Assembly: GCA_020721175.1 (NCBI GenBank)
Contig: DYNH01000003.1
Span: forward strand, 1-32,290
Direction of reading: 5' to 3'
From: Trichlorobacter lovleyi
GTDB taxonomy: Bacteria > Desulfobacterota > Desulfuromonadia > Geobacterales > Pseudopelobacteraceae
Length of the DNA: 32,290 nt
Shown: positions 17,593 to 27,553 of the stretch, one piece after another
Numbering within the stretch: the stretch's first letter is position 1
Layout: each line of letters starts with the position of its first letter
Notes under the pieces: generated by a model
Told to the model about the DNA's origin: nothing
The model's database searches: none
The model's input: the letters and a program-made list of their open reading frames with translations, nothing else
Position numbers and translations under genes: made by a program

Positions 17593-18668
17593 AAACCATT
17601 ACTATCAATCTTGGACTGCATTCATATGATATAGCTATCGGTGAAGGTCTTCTGCCAGGTATAGGTTCTGCCTGCAAGGCTATGGGGCTTGGCAGTAATG
17701 TTGCCGTAGTCACTAATCCAACGGTTTCAACCCTCTATTCCGATGTTGTTATATCAGCTCTAAAAGATGCCGGATTTTCTCCTTTTGTGATAGAAATCCA
17801 AGATGGGGAAGAGTACAAAAACTGCTCTACTCTGCAACGGATTTACGATTGTCTGATTGATGCCGGTATGGATCGCCGTTCCTTTATCATAGCACTGGGT
17901 GGTGGTGTGGTAGGTGATATTGCCGGTTTTGCATCGGCTACTTTTTTGAGAGGCATACCTTTTATCCAGATTCCTACAACCCTGCTGGCACAGGTTGACA
18001 GCAGTGTCGGTGGTAAAACCGGTATAGACCATCCTTCCGGTAAAAATTTGATTGGTGCCTTTTATCAGCCCCATCTTGTCTTTTCAGATACAGGTACACT
18101 GAAAACTCTGGAGAAAAGACATTATCTGGCAGGATTAGCAGAAGTGGTAAAGTATGGTGTAGTGCTTGATGCCGATCTCTTTTTACTGCTTGAAGCCGAA
18201 GTAGAGGGCCTGCTTAAACGTGATTCCGACTTGCTTGCCAGGATTATTGCCCGCTGTTGCGAGATAAAGGCAGCAGTGGTTGAAGAAGATGAAAAAGAGT
18301 CTGGATTACGAGCTGTTTTAAATTATGGTCATACACTAGGCCATGCATTTGAAACCATTTCAGGATATCAAGGCATGGTACATGGTGAGGCTGTTGCATC
18401 CGGGATGGTCCAAGCCGCTGTACTTTCAGCTTCTGAGGGTTATTGCACTGAAACGGATGTGCAGAGAATAACTCTGCTTTTACAGAGCCTGAAACTGCCT
18501 GTAACAGCCCCGCAGGCCACGTTTGATGAACTGGTTAATGCAATTTCCAAAGACAAGAAAAACAGATCAGGCTCTATCAAATTTGTATGTAACCAAGGCA
18601 TCGGTTCACACAGCTTCCATTATTTTACCCCGGCACGTTTGGCCGAAGTCTGTTGCTCAGGGAGGTAG
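17589..18668 (+). CDS. aroB: 3-dehydroquinate synthase
   Basis: ALGGGVVGDIAGFASATFLRGIPFIQIPTTLLAQVDSSVGGKTGIDHPSGKNLIGAFYQP, LNYGHTLGHAFE. Confidence 0.97.
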   Translation: MKTITINLGLHSYDIAIGEGLLPGIGSACKAMGLGSNVAVVTNPTVSTLYSDVVISALKDAGFSPFVIEIQDGEEYKNCSTLQRIYDCLIDAGMDRRSFIIALGGGVVGDIAGFASATFLRGIPFIQIPTTLLAQVDSSVGGKTGIDHPSGKNLIGAFYQPHLVFSDTGTLKTLEKRHYLAGLAEVVKYGVVLDADLFLLLEAEVEGLLKRDSDLLARIIARCCEIKAAVVEEDEKESGLRAVLNYGHTLGHAFETISGYQGMVHGEAVASGMVQAAVLSASEGYCTETDVQRITLLLQSLKLPVTAPQATFDELVNAISKDKKNRSGSIKFVCNQGIGSHSFHYFTPARLAEVCCSGR

Positions 18669-18676
18669 ATGCGTTT

Positions 18677-20164
18677 ATGCAGCTATCAACGGAATCCTTC
18701 TGGAGTGAGATTAAGGTACTTGAGGATCGGCTGAAGAGTACCCCTGATTCTTACTGTTTTGCCCAGCTTGCGGACGTCTATCTGCGCGCCGGTCTTCTCG
18801 ATGACGCACTTTCGGTTTCCCGTTCAGGTGTGGCCAGGTATCCAGGTTTTGTGGCAGGTCAATTGTCTCTAGCAAGGACATGCCATCAAAAAGGGCTGAT
18901 TGACGAATGCCGCAAGGCTCTTGAAGTTGTCACAACAGCGGTACCTGATCATGCCGAGGCACAGAGAATGCTTGCTCGCCTTTACTCCGAATCAGGCCGA
19001 GGACAAGAGGCGATACATGCTCTTCAGGTACTGCTTGATTTAAATCCTGAAGATATATCTGCCAGACATGAGCTAGATGCATTGCAGCGAAGATTTCAGA
19101 ATATTATTCTGGAAGATGAACTTGAGCTGATTGAATTTACAGAAGCTGATATTGTTGAAGAGATTGATGAACAACAGGATTCACATGCAGAACCGCTTAA
19201 AAAGAGCGAGGATGCTATAGCACATCCATATCCGGATATCACTGAACAACCAGAGATAATGCAAACGGGATCAGGATGTACAGATGAAAAAGAGATTACC
19301 GAATCTGCTGAAGTTGGTCTTTCGCCAGATTTGGGTGCCGTCTGGGCAAGTCAGGAACAGGAACTGCTTGAACCTGCAACTGTTCAGCCGACTTTGGTTG
19401 AGACTCCGCCTGATCTTGATTCCATCTGGGGACCATCTGAACACGAAATTGCAGAACCTGCCGGGTTTGGACTGTCAACAGATTCAGGTTCTGTCTGGAC
19501 AAGTACGGAACAGGAACTGCCCGAACCTGCAACTGTTCAGCCGGTTATGGTTGAAGCACCACCTGACCTTGATTCCATCTGGGCACCGCCTGAACAAGAA
19601 ATTACAGAACCTGCCGGGTTTGGACTGTCAACAGATTCAGGTTCTGTCTGGGCAAGTACGGAACAGGAACTGCCCGAACCTGCAACTGTTCAGTCAACTT
19701 TGGTTGAGACACCAACTGATCTTGATTCCATCTGGGCACCGCCTGAACAAGAGACTGCCGAACCTGCTGTCACCTTACCAGAACCCGGTGTTATGCTTTC
19801 CAATTATACAGAAGTTGAAAAGGCTGCTGAAAAACCGGAGGAAGCCCCAATCGGTAATGAAAAAGATCCGTTGGTTACATCAACAATGGCAGAACTTTAC
19901 GCTTCTCAGGGGCACGTTGACAAGGCTATATTTATTTACCGCAACATTATTGCAAACACACCTTCTGACCAGACAGCATCTGCGAGACTGACTGAACTGG
20001 AACAATCCTTGCGCCCTGTTGAAATTGCAAGAGTGCCTGATTCAATGTTTGATCTTGCTTCAGAACCTGTCATGGTTCCAGCAGTCGGTATTTCAGATCA
20101 GGCAAAAGTCATTATTCTTGAAGGCTGGCTTGATAACATCCGGAGGTTACGTAAATGCCGATAA
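18677..20164 (+). CDS. TPR protein with acidic, Trp-containing tandem repeats
   Basis: N-terminal TPRs (FAQLADVYLRAGLLDDALSVSRSGVARYPGF...ARTCHQKGLIDECRKALE), C-terminal TPR (TMAELYASQGHVDKAIFIYRNI), and 51-aa repeats in between. Start likely at 18677 after ggagg. Confidence 0.85.
   Translation: MQLSTESFWSEIKVLEDRLKSTPDSYCFAQLADVYLRAGLLDDALSVSRSGVARYPGFVAGQLSLARTCHQKGLIDECRKALEVVTTAVPDHAEAQRMLARLYSESGRGQEAIHALQVLLDLNPEDISARHELDALQRRFQNIILEDELELIEFTEADIVEEIDEQQDSHAEPLKKSEDAIAHPYPDITEQPEIMQTGSGCTDEKEITESAEVGLSPDLGAVWASQEQELLEPATVQPTLVETPPDLDSIWGPSEHEIAEPAGFGLSTDSGSVWTSTEQELPEPATVQPVMVEAPPDLDSIWAPPEQEITEPAGFGLSTDSGSVWASTEQELPEPATVQSTLVETPTDLDSIWAPPEQETAEPAVTLPEPGVMLSNYTEVEKAAEKPEEAPIGNEKDPLVTSTMAELYASQGHVDKAIFIYRNIIANTPSDQTASARLTELEQSLRPVEIARVPDSMFDLASEPVMVPAVGISDQAKVIILEGWLDNIRRLRKCR
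19301..19755 (+). repeat. Tandem coding repeat, about 3 x 153 bp (51 aa), each unit a divergent internal duplication
   Basis: (A/T)EPAGFGLSTDSGSVWxSTEQELPEPATVQPxxVExPPDLDSIWAPPEQEI. gcagaacctgccgggtttgg at 19451 recurs as acagaacctgccgggtttgg at 19604 (153-bp spacing). Six W-x-x-E-(Q/H)-E motifs in total. Confidence 0.9.
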
Positions 20165-20517
20165 GAGAAAAACTAAGGGCAATGCTTGGACAGGTTGAAG
20201 GCGCATTTGCTGTAACTTTAATGGGCTATGATTGTATTGCCATTGATGAGGTAAAAAATGGCGATGCAGGATTTGATGTACATGCAATGACTGTTGAATT
20301 TGGCACCGTTGTAAAAGAATTACGTCATACTATTAATGTGGTTGGTGCTGGTAAAATGGAGGAAATCATCATTACCACAGGATCTGCACGTGTGATTATA
20401 AGGATTTTAAACGACGAATTTTTTGCTGCTTTTGCGCTACCCAGAGAAGCAAGCCTGGGTAAGGCACGCTACACATTAAGGGTCAACGCATTATCTCTTA
20501 TAGAGGCATTGTCCTGA
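20155..20517 (+). CDS. Roadblock/LC7 domain protein (MglB-like)
   Basis: 120 aa: [24 protein letters not shown]...[63 protein letters not shown]. Confidence 0.9.
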   Translation: MPIREKLRAMLGQVEGAFAVTLMGYDCIAIDEVKNGDAGFDVHAMTVEFGTVVKELRHTINVVGAGKMEEIIITTGSARVIIRILNDEFFAAFALPREASLGKARYTLRVNALSLIEALS

Positions 20518-20519
20518 TC

Positions 20520-20954
20520 ATGAGAATACTTGTGATTCATGGACCTAATCTTAACCTTCTGGGTAAACGTGAACCTGAAATATACGGGACACTTTCCTTG
20601 AATGATATAAATCAGGCACTGGAGACCCTGGGGGCAGAATTCGGGTGCAGCCTGAGGTTTTTTCAGTCAAATAACGAAGGGTTACTGGTGGATGAAATCC
20701 AGCAGGCCCCTGAAAATTATGACGCTATTCTCATTAATCCAGCCGCTTATACCCATACCAGCATTGCACTGCGGGACTCACTTTCTGCAATAGGACTTCC
20801 CTTTGTGGAGGTTCATCTCTCAAATATCCATCGCCGCGAAGAATTCAGACATCACAGCTACCTGGCACCACTGGCCCTGGGGCAGATCTCCGGTTTTGGA
20901 CTGGACAGCTACCTGCTTGGCTTAAGGGCTCTTTTCAATTACATAAAAAACTAG
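20520..20954 (+). CDS. aroQ: Type II 3-dehydroquinate dehydratase
   Basis: [71 protein letters not shown]. Confidence 0.97.
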   Translation: MRILVIHGPNLNLLGKREPEIYGTLSLNDINQALETLGAEFGCSLRFFQSNNEGLLVDEIQQAPENYDAILINPAAYTHTSIALRDSLSAIGLPFVEVHLSNIHRREEFRHHSYLAPLALGQISGFGLDSYLLGLRALFNYIKN

Positions 20955-21016
20955 TTTACAACAGAACAAAAAAATATCTGATTTTAAAGAATTATGTTGA
21001 GGAGATCTTTTTAGTT

Positions 21017-22087
21017 ATGCTAAAAAGCAGACGCCAAAAACTGCTGCCGTTCTTTGAAAAACATAAACTGGACATACTTTTGATAGAACACAACGTAAAT
21101 TTACGTTATCTGTCAGGATTCAGTGGTTCTGAAGGTGCCTTGCTGCTTAAGCCGGATTGTAGTGGCTGGTTTGTCTGTGATTCACGTTACACCATACAGG
21201 CAACTGATGAGGTGAGTGACCTGAAAGTTATAGAACAGGTACAGCGTCAAAAAGGGATAGCTGATCTGATTATTCATTCAGGTGCCGTCAGGGCAGGATA
21301 CGAATCTTCCCATACATCTGTAAGCAAACATCATGGGCTGCAGAATCTTTTGCCTAAGGTAGCTCTGGTTCCAATAGATCAGGAACTGGACACAATACGT
21401 AACTGCAAGGATGACTACGAAATTAAGCAAATGGCTGAAGTGGCCGGGTTAGCCTCTGCATCGCTTGAAGCAACTCTTCCGCTGTTACGTCCCGGGATAG
21501 CAGAATCCTGGTTTGCACTGCAACTGGAGTTTGAAATGCGACGTCGTGGAGCAGAAGGGCGTGGCTTTGATTTTATCGTAGCCTCTGGAACAAGGGGGGC
21601 TATGCCGCACGGAAAGGCATCTGAAAAGCTTGTTCTTTCTGGCGAACTGGTTACCATTGATTTTGGAGCTGTAAAAAACGGTTACTATTCTGATGAAACC
21701 GTTACAGTGGCAATCGGAACCATAAACGAAAGACAAAGGCAGATATACCAGACCGTGCTTGATGCACATGATCTTGCTGTTTCCGTTGTTAAACCAGGAA
21801 TTTCATGCAGGGATGTTGATGCTGTAGCCCGTGATTATATTAAAAATCAGGGCTTTGGCAATTACTTTGGCCACGGACTCGGACATGGAGTTGGTCTGGA
21901 TGTACATGAAAAACCGGTGATATCTCCGCGCAGTGATTCAGTGGTAGAAGAAGGGATGATCTTTACCATCGAACCTGGCATTTACATACCGGAATTTGGC
22001 GGCGTAAGGATAGAAGACACAATAGTCGTTACAGCAGACGGTTGCAGACTGCTAACTAACTGTCCAAAACATCTGATTGAATTGTAA
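21017..22087 (+). CDS. pepP: Xaa-Pro aminopeptidase (M24B family)
   Basis: VASGTRGAMPHGKAS, VTIDFGAVKNGYYSDETVTVAIG, GHGLGHGVGLDVHEKPVISPRSDSVVEEGMIFTIEPGIY, GGVRIEDTIVVT. Confidence 0.93.
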   Translation: MLKSRRQKLLPFFEKHKLDILLIEHNVNLRYLSGFSGSEGALLLKPDCSGWFVCDSRYTIQATDEVSDLKVIEQVQRQKGIADLIIHSGAVRAGYESSHTSVSKHHGLQNLLPKVALVPIDQELDTIRNCKDDYEIKQMAEVAGLASASLEATLPLLRPGIAESWFALQLEFEMRRRGAEGRGFDFIVASGTRGAMPHGKASEKLVLSGELVTIDFGAVKNGYYSDETVTVAIGTINERQRQIYQTVLDAHDLAVSVVKPGISCRDVDAVARDYIKNQGFGNYFGHGLGHGVGLDVHEKPVISPRSDSVVEEGMIFTIEPGIYIPEFGGVRIEDTIVVTADGCRLLTNCPKHLIEL

Positions 22088-22111
22088 ATCAGGCAAGGAG
22101 AAATTTACCAA

Positions 22112-22996
22112 GTGCAATACCAGGAAACAGAAGTTGATGACTTTTCAGCGACGGTTGTACTGAAAAGTTCTGAATATTCCCCTAACAGGTGTGCCTACGA
22201 TAATAAGAAGGCAGGTGTTTGGCTTTTTCAAGCAGATTGTATTGAATTTATGGACGCACTGATTAAACAATATCCGTTTGGTAAATTTGATATGATTTTT
22301 GCAGATCCGCCATATTTTCTCTCAAACGGTGGTATAACATGTCATGCTGGCAAAATGGTTAAAGTTGATAAGGGTAAATGGGACAAATCAAATGGTCCAG
22401 AATTAAATCATCAGTTTATTTTAGACTGGCTTTCCAGATGCCAGAAGATATTAAAGCCAAATGGCACAATCTGGGTTTCAGGTACGCATCATGTTATCTA
22501 TTCCGTAGGTTATGCCATGCAGCAACTTGGAATGAAGATACTTAACGACATAACATGGGAAAAACCAAATCCACCTCCCAATTTATCATGCAGATACTTT
22601 ACCCATTCTGCCGAAACGGTAATATGGGCGGCAAAAAATGAAAAGTCCAAGCATTGCTTCAATTACGAAAAAATGCGAGAAGCCAACAATGACAAACAGA
22701 TGAAAACAGTCTGGAACATCAAGGCCCCTGCTGGCAATGAAAAGGTATTCGGTAAACATCCTACTCAAAAGCCTTTACAACTGCTTGAAAGAATTATTCT
22801 GGCAAGCACAAATGAAGACAATCTGGTATTTGATCCGTTTTCTGGAAGTTCTACAACAGGTATCGCAGCCATAAAAAACAAAAGAAAATTTGTCGGATGT
22901 GAACTTGAAACTGATTTTATAGCGTTATCGTTAAAACGCCTCGAAATGGTAATAAATAAAATGTCAGAAAATCCGGATTCATCCAGAGAGATATAA
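22112..22996 (+). CDS. Site-specific DNA adenine methyltransferase (N6_N4 MTase family, R-M associated)
   Basis: FADPPYFLSNGGITCHAGKMVKVDKGKWDKS (motif IV DPPY), FDPFSGSSTTGIAAIKNKRKFVGCEL (motif I). Confidence 0.93.
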   Translation: MQYQETEVDDFSATVVLKSSEYSPNRCAYDNKKAGVWLFQADCIEFMDALIKQYPFGKFDMIFADPPYFLSNGGITCHAGKMVKVDKGKWDKSNGPELNHQFILDWLSRCQKILKPNGTIWVSGTHHVIYSVGYAMQQLGMKILNDITWEKPNPPPNLSCRYFTHSAETVIWAAKNEKSKHCFNYEKMREANNDKQMKTVWNIKAPAGNEKVFGKHPTQKPLQLLERIILASTNEDNLVFDPFSGSSTTGIAAIKNKRKFVGCELETDFIALSLKRLEMVINKMSENPDSSREI

Positions 22997-23544
22997 TGAA
23001 AACTGGCGGTTATGGTGGAGGCAATACTATTACCGGACTTAATTTTGAAGCAAAAGTGGACTTGCAGAAATTGCTTTCTGTGCTTCCTGGCTACAAAATT
23101 AATAAAAATGTCAACAAGGCAGGTGTAAATGTTTATTTTGAAGGCATACCTGTAGCCAGATGCTTCAGAAAACATGACTTTTATGTTTTTTTGAATGAAT
23201 CAGGCATTGACTGGAAACAGATAATTTCAAAAAGACTACTGCCAGATGATGCAATGCTGGTATCTAACATAAAAACTTTATTCATAATAGAAGTAAAATA
23301 TCAACAGGTTGCAGGCTCTGTTGATGAAAAATTGCAGACGTCTGATTTCAAAAGAAAACAGTATCTAAAACTGGTTGCTTCATTGGGATTGACAGTAGAA
23401 TACGTTTATGTACTGAACGACTGGTTTAAAAAACCGGAATACAAAGACGTGCTGGATTATATTAACAGCGTTAATTGTCATTATAAATTCAGTGAACTTC
23501 CTTTATATTGGCTTGGTTTACCTGTAAAAAGATTTGAGGAATAA
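22996..23544 (+). CDS. Putative Type II restriction endonuclease, PD-(D/E)XK-like
   Basis: 182 aa, start overlaps the methyltransferase stop (taATGa). PDDAMLVSNIKTLFIIEVKYQQVAGSVDEKLQTSDFKRKQY fits a PD...ExK core. Pairing with the MTase supports the call. Confidence 0.8.
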   Translation: MKTGGYGGGNTITGLNFEAKVDLQKLLSVLPGYKINKNVNKAGVNVYFEGIPVARCFRKHDFYVFLNESGIDWKQIISKRLLPDDAMLVSNIKTLFIIEVKYQQVAGSVDEKLQTSDFKRKQYLKLVASLGLTVEYVYVLNDWFKKPEYKDVLDYINSVNCHYKFSELPLYWLGLPVKRFEE

Positions 23545-23555
23545 GGACTAAACCT

Positions 23556-23570
23556 TTATAGTCACTATAA
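23556..23570. other. AT-rich palindrome plus T-run after the restriction endonuclease gene
   Basis: TTATAGT-C-ACTATAA (perfect 7-bp arms) followed by ttttttt. Confidence 0.5.
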
Positions 23571-23679
23571 TTTTTTTATACTAGCCCCGCAGCATTGCCC
23601 CAGATTGCTGTTCCGCCATCAAAACAAATCGTCCCGAAGGGGCGTGGGTTGCCTAAATTTATTAAAAAGGAGAACTAAT

Positions 23680-24135
23680 GTGGAAGTAAAAGACCTTAAA
23701 CTGTTGATAAAAATGATTACCGAAACTGATATTACCGAATTTGCCATGGATAATGCCGAAGAAAAAATAGTGATTAAACGTGGCCAGAAACCAGAGTATG
23801 TACAGATGGCTGCTCCTGCCTATCTAACGCCGGCACCTGGTCCGGCTACAACTGCTGCCGCAACAGCACCTCCTGTTGTGCCTGCCTCCAAAACCGGCGA
23901 AACGATCAATTCACCAATAGTAGGAACTTTTTACCGTGCAGCTTCACCTGAGGCTGCCCCTTTTGTTGAAATTGGTCAAATAGTTGAAAAAGGCCAGACA
24001 CTCTGTCTTGTTGAGGCAATGAAACTGTTCAACGAGATTGAATCAGAGTATAAATGCAAAATTCTTCAAATCTGCATCGAAAACGCACAGCCGGTTGAAT
24101 TCGGACAACCCCTTTTCATTGTAGAAAAGATTTAG
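23680..24135 (+). CDS. accB: Acetyl-CoA carboxylase biotin carboxyl carrier protein
   Basis: VEVKDLKLLIKMITETDITEFAMDNAEEKIVIKRG, biotinyl site LVEAMKLFNEIE, Ala/Pro linker. GTG start at 23680 preceded by aaaaaggag. Confidence 0.95.
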   Translation: MEVKDLKLLIKMITETDITEFAMDNAEEKIVIKRGQKPEYVQMAAPAYLTPAPGPATTAAATAPPVVPASKTGETINSPIVGTFYRAASPEAAPFVEIGQIVEKGQTLCLVEAMKLFNEIESEYKCKILQICIENAQPVEFGQPLFIVEKI

Positions 24136-24144
24136 GAGCCGGTA

Positions 24145-25485
24145 ATGTTTCATAAAATATTAATAGCCAATCGAGGCGAGATAGCCATAAGGGTTATCCG
24201 TGCCTGTAAAGAGCTGGGAATCAAGACCGTTGCGGTCTATTCAACGGCCGACACCGAGTCTCTGCATGTAAAACTGGCTGATGAATCGGTCTGTATCGGA
24301 CCACCACCTAGCATCCATAGTTATCTGAATATCAATGCAATCATCAGCGCCGCCGAGTTAACCGATGCCGAAGCCATTCATCCCGGCTATGGCTTTCTGT
24401 CAGAAAACGCCAGATTTGCAGAGGTCTGCGAGCAGTGCGGTATAACCTTTATCGGCCCATCTGCTGAAAGTATGAGGGTGATGGGAGATAAGATATCAGC
24501 ACGTCAGGCAGTTATAGAGCATGGTGTTCCGATTCTGCCTGGCACCAAAGACAACGTGAAATCTGTAGATGAAGCGTTGAAAATAGCCAAGGAAATCGGC
24601 TTTCCTGTAATTATAAAGGCCACAGCCGGCGGTGGGGGACGTGGCATGAAGATAGTTCATTCTCAGGCCACGCTGGCAAACGCGTTTGCAACCGCAAGAG
24701 CAGAGGCACTGGCAGGTTTTGGTAATGCAGAAGTCTACATAGAAAAATACTGTATAGAACCGCGCCACGTAGAGATTCAGATACTGGCTGACAAGCACGG
24801 TAACTGTATCCATCTGGGAGAGAGGGACTGTTCCATACAGCGCAGACACCAGAAAATAATTGAAGAGGCTCCCTGTCCGATTCTAACACCGGAAACCCGC
24901 AAGGCAATGGGGGACGCTGCTATCAAGGCGGCAAAGGCTGTAAACTATTCAAGCGTCGGCACAGTTGAATTTTTGCTGGATAAAAGCGGAGAATTCTTTT
25001 TTATGGAGATGAACACTAGGATACAGGTGGAACATCCGGTAACAGAGATGATCACCGGAGTCGATCTTGTCAGAGAGCAGATCCGTTCCGCTGCTGGACT
25101 CCCTCTACGCTACAAGCAAAAGGATATCAAGATTAACGGTCATGCTATTGAATGTAGAATCAATGCCGAGGATCCCTTTAAATTCACCCCCTGCCCAGGC
25201 AAGATTACCGCTTATCATCAGCCTGGCGGACTTGGAATACGGGTTGATTCATTTGTCTATGACCAATATAATGTTTTACCACATTACGATTCCATGATAG
25301 GCAAGCTGATTGTACATGCAGACACTCGTGAAGATGCCATCCGCCGTATGGCCCGCGCCCTGGATGAGTATATTATTGAGGGTATCAAGACCACTATCTT
25401 CTTTCATAAACGTATAATGACCAATAAAGACTTTATTGAAGGCAATGTTGATACATCTTTTCTTGAAAGGATTGTAGTTGAGTGA
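24145..25485 (+). CDS. accC: Acetyl-CoA carboxylase biotin carboxylase subunit
   Basis: [85 protein letters not shown]. Confidence 0.98.
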   Translation: MFHKILIANRGEIAIRVIRACKELGIKTVAVYSTADTESLHVKLADESVCIGPPPSIHSYLNINAIISAAELTDAEAIHPGYGFLSENARFAEVCEQCGITFIGPSAESMRVMGDKISARQAVIEHGVPILPGTKDNVKSVDEALKIAKEIGFPVIIKATAGGGGRGMKIVHSQATLANAFATARAEALAGFGNAEVYIEKYCIEPRHVEIQILADKHGNCIHLGERDCSIQRRHQKIIEEAPCPILTPETRKAMGDAAIKAAKAVNYSSVGTVEFLLDKSGEFFFMEMNTRIQVEHPVTEMITGVDLVREQIRSAAGLPLRYKQKDIKINGHAIECRINAEDPFKFTPCPGKITAYHQPGGLGIRVDSFVYDQYNVLPHYDSMIGKLIVHADTREDAIRRMARALDEYIIEGIKTTIFFHKRIMTNKDFIEGNVDTSFLERIVVE

Positions 25486-25488
25486 TTT

Positions 25489-25878
25489 ATGAAATTTCCT
25501 GAAGAACTGAAATATACAAAAGAACATGTCTGGCTGAGGATTGACGGAAACCATGCTGTTGTAGGGATAACTGATTTTGCTCAGGAAAAATTAGGTGTTA
25601 TTGCTGCGGTAGAGCTTCCTGCTGAAGGGGATGTTGTGGATCAGGAAGATTCAATGGGGACTATCGAGGCTCGCAAGACAGTGGCTGAACTGTATGCACC
25701 GATTACTGGCACGGTGCTGACTGTTAATGAAGAAGTTGCTGACAATCCATTACTGATTAATGATGATCCATATGATGAAGGATGGTTGCTGGAACTGGAA
25801 ATTGATGACAGAGATGAACTGAAGTCACTTATGACATCGGATGATTATGCAGAGTATGTTGAAGACAAGGAACTGTAA
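25489..25878 (+). CDS. gcvH: Glycine cleavage system H-like lipoyl carrier protein
   Basis: LKYTKEHVWLRIDGNHAVVGITDFAQEKLGVIAAVELPAEGD...GTIEARKTVAELYAPITGTVLTVNEEVADNPLLINDDPYDEGWLLEL. Confidence 0.93.
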   Translation: MKFPEELKYTKEHVWLRIDGNHAVVGITDFAQEKLGVIAAVELPAEGDVVDQEDSMGTIEARKTVAELYAPITGTVLTVNEEVADNPLLINDDPYDEGWLLELEIDDRDELKSLMTSDDYAEYVEDKEL

Positions 25879-25900
25879 ATTATCCCCTGGCTGTGCTATA

Positions 25901-25936
25901 AAAAAGGGCGGGATGAAAATCCCGCCCTTTTTTATT
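25901..25936 (+). terminator. Rho-independent terminator after gcvH
   Basis: aaaaagggcgggatgaaaatcccgccctttttta: GGGCGGGAT..ATCCCGCCC stem with U-tract; A-tract 5' suggests a bidirectional structure. Confidence 0.92.
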
Positions 25937-26059
25937 ATCAAAATTGATTCAAATTTGTAATGGTTTCACATTTTCTTTGTTATGGCAGGTTAGTGGACCA
26001 AACCCTTCATGGATGACATGAAAAATTTGTGCAATTATCAATTTATACAGGGGTGTTAT

Positions 26060-27553
26060 GTGCGTATTTTTCTGATTTTACTGTTCATATCTTTTGCTGC
26101 AACAACTTCTGATCTTTATGCAGCTCCGCTTCGTATAACTCTGGCAGAAGCTATCAGAACTGCTGTGGAAAAAAATCTTGATTTAAGGGCGGAACTCTAC
26201 AACCCTGCAATGCAGGAGGCTGAATATCAGAAAAGCAGGGGAATCTACGATCCGTTACTTACGCTACAGGCAAACTACAATGATTCAACCACCTATTCTA
26301 CAGTCATGCTATCCAGTAAATACTGGAACCAGACCACCGTATTAAATTCAGGTGTTACGCAACTGTTTTCAACCGGCGCCACTGCAAACCTGGGTTTTAA
26401 TAACAGCTACTTTTCTGCTGATCAGTCAGATCGTTCAAATGGGCTTTCATCGTATTGGCAATCAAGTCTGGGATTGACCTTAACCCAGCCTCTCCTCAAA
26501 AACATGGGAAGAGAGATTACTGAATTCACTATTGACAGTGCCAGACTTAATAAAGAAGTCTCGCTTGAAAAATTAAGCGCCAGGTTGAACACCCTGGTGT
26601 CACAGGTACGCACAGAGTATTACAAACTGTACAGTCTGCGTGAGGAGCTGGATGTAAGAAAGGTCTCACTGGAGCTTGCCAAAAGGGTATTGCATGAAAC
26701 ACGAGCCAGGGTAAAAACCGGGGTTATGCCTGCCATGGAGATACTAAACGCAGAATTTGGCGTATCAAGTCGTGAGAAAGAATGGATTGATGCTGAAAAG
26801 GCGCTCTCTGATCAGACGGATCTGTTTGCCCAACTACTTCAGATAACACCTGGTACCACGATAGAGACCATTGATCTACCTTCGAGTGAATACCTTAAGA
26901 TATCTGAACAGTCTGAGATAAAACGTGCGATGAATAACCGTCCGGAACTGAAAGAATTAAAGCGAAATCTTGAGCTGCTTGAGCTTCAGACAAGGGTAGC
27001 AGACAATAAAACCCGCCCGGACCTTTCGCTTTCAGCCTCTGCCGCAACCGGTGGATTGGGAGACACCTATCCTCGCAACATGGACAGGCTGGCTTCCGGA
27101 AATTATCCGGCTTGGGGGGTGGGGCTTACGTTCAGTTACCCGCTGGGTAACCAGGCAGCCGAAAATGAGTATCGCAAAAATCGTATGAAGTACGACCAGG
27201 CGGTAATTCAGTTACGCAACCAGGAGGATTTGATTGCTAACGAAGTCCGTTCGGCTGTAAGGTCCATTGAAGCCAACTACAAGCAGATTGATGTAGCGGA
27301 CCGTGGCAGGGCCTTTGCAGAGGAGAGATTAAGAGCATGGGTACGCAAGGTTGAAGTGGGGCTTGCCACAAACAAGGATCTGCTTGATGTTGAAAAGGAT
27401 CTGTCCACTGCCAAGCACAATCAGATCAAGGCCCATGTCTCATATGTTAATTCAATTACACAACTCTGGAAGGCAACAGGCGTCATTCTGGCCAAAGAGA
27501 AGATCAGTCTTCTGACCCTTGAACATGACGCACTTTATAAAGGAGTGAAGTAA
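26060..27553 (+). CDS. TolC-family outer membrane efflux protein
   Basis: Two OEP repeats (LRITLAEAIRTAVEKNLDLRAE..., ...KVEVGLATNKDLLDVEKDLSTAKHNQIKAHVSYVNSITQLWKATG). A GTG start at 26060 gives a clean signal peptide VRIFLILLFISFAATTSDLYA; the ORF track start is 26009. Confidence 0.85.
   Translation: MRIFLILLFISFAATTSDLYAAPLRITLAEAIRTAVEKNLDLRAELYNPAMQEAEYQKSRGIYDPLLTLQANYNDSTTYSTVMLSSKYWNQTTVLNSGVTQLFSTGATANLGFNNSYFSADQSDRSNGLSSYWQSSLGLTLTQPLLKNMGREITEFTIDSARLNKEVSLEKLSARLNTLVSQVRTEYYKLYSLREELDVRKVSLELAKRVLHETRARVKTGVMPAMEILNAEFGVSSREKEWIDAEKALSDQTDLFAQLLQITPGTTIETIDLPSSEYLKISEQSEIKRAMNNRPELKELKRNLELLELQTRVADNKTRPDLSLSASAATGGLGDTYPRNMDRLASGNYPAWGVGLTFSYPLGNQAAENEYRKNRMKYDQAVIQLRNQEDLIANEVRSAVRSIEANYKQIDVADRGRAFAEERLRAWVRKVEVGLATNKDLLDVEKDLSTAKHNQIKAHVSYVNSITQLWKATGVILAKEKISLLTLEHDALYKGVK

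Noticed and set aside
19284-19991. 235-aa alternative-frame ORF over the TPR repeat region
   Set aside because: Frame-shifted translation of the tandem repeats; the in-frame TPR protein explains the sequence.
23628-23651. CRISPR array
   Set aside because: Only one repeat-like unit, no second copy or regular spacers, and no cas genes in the window.
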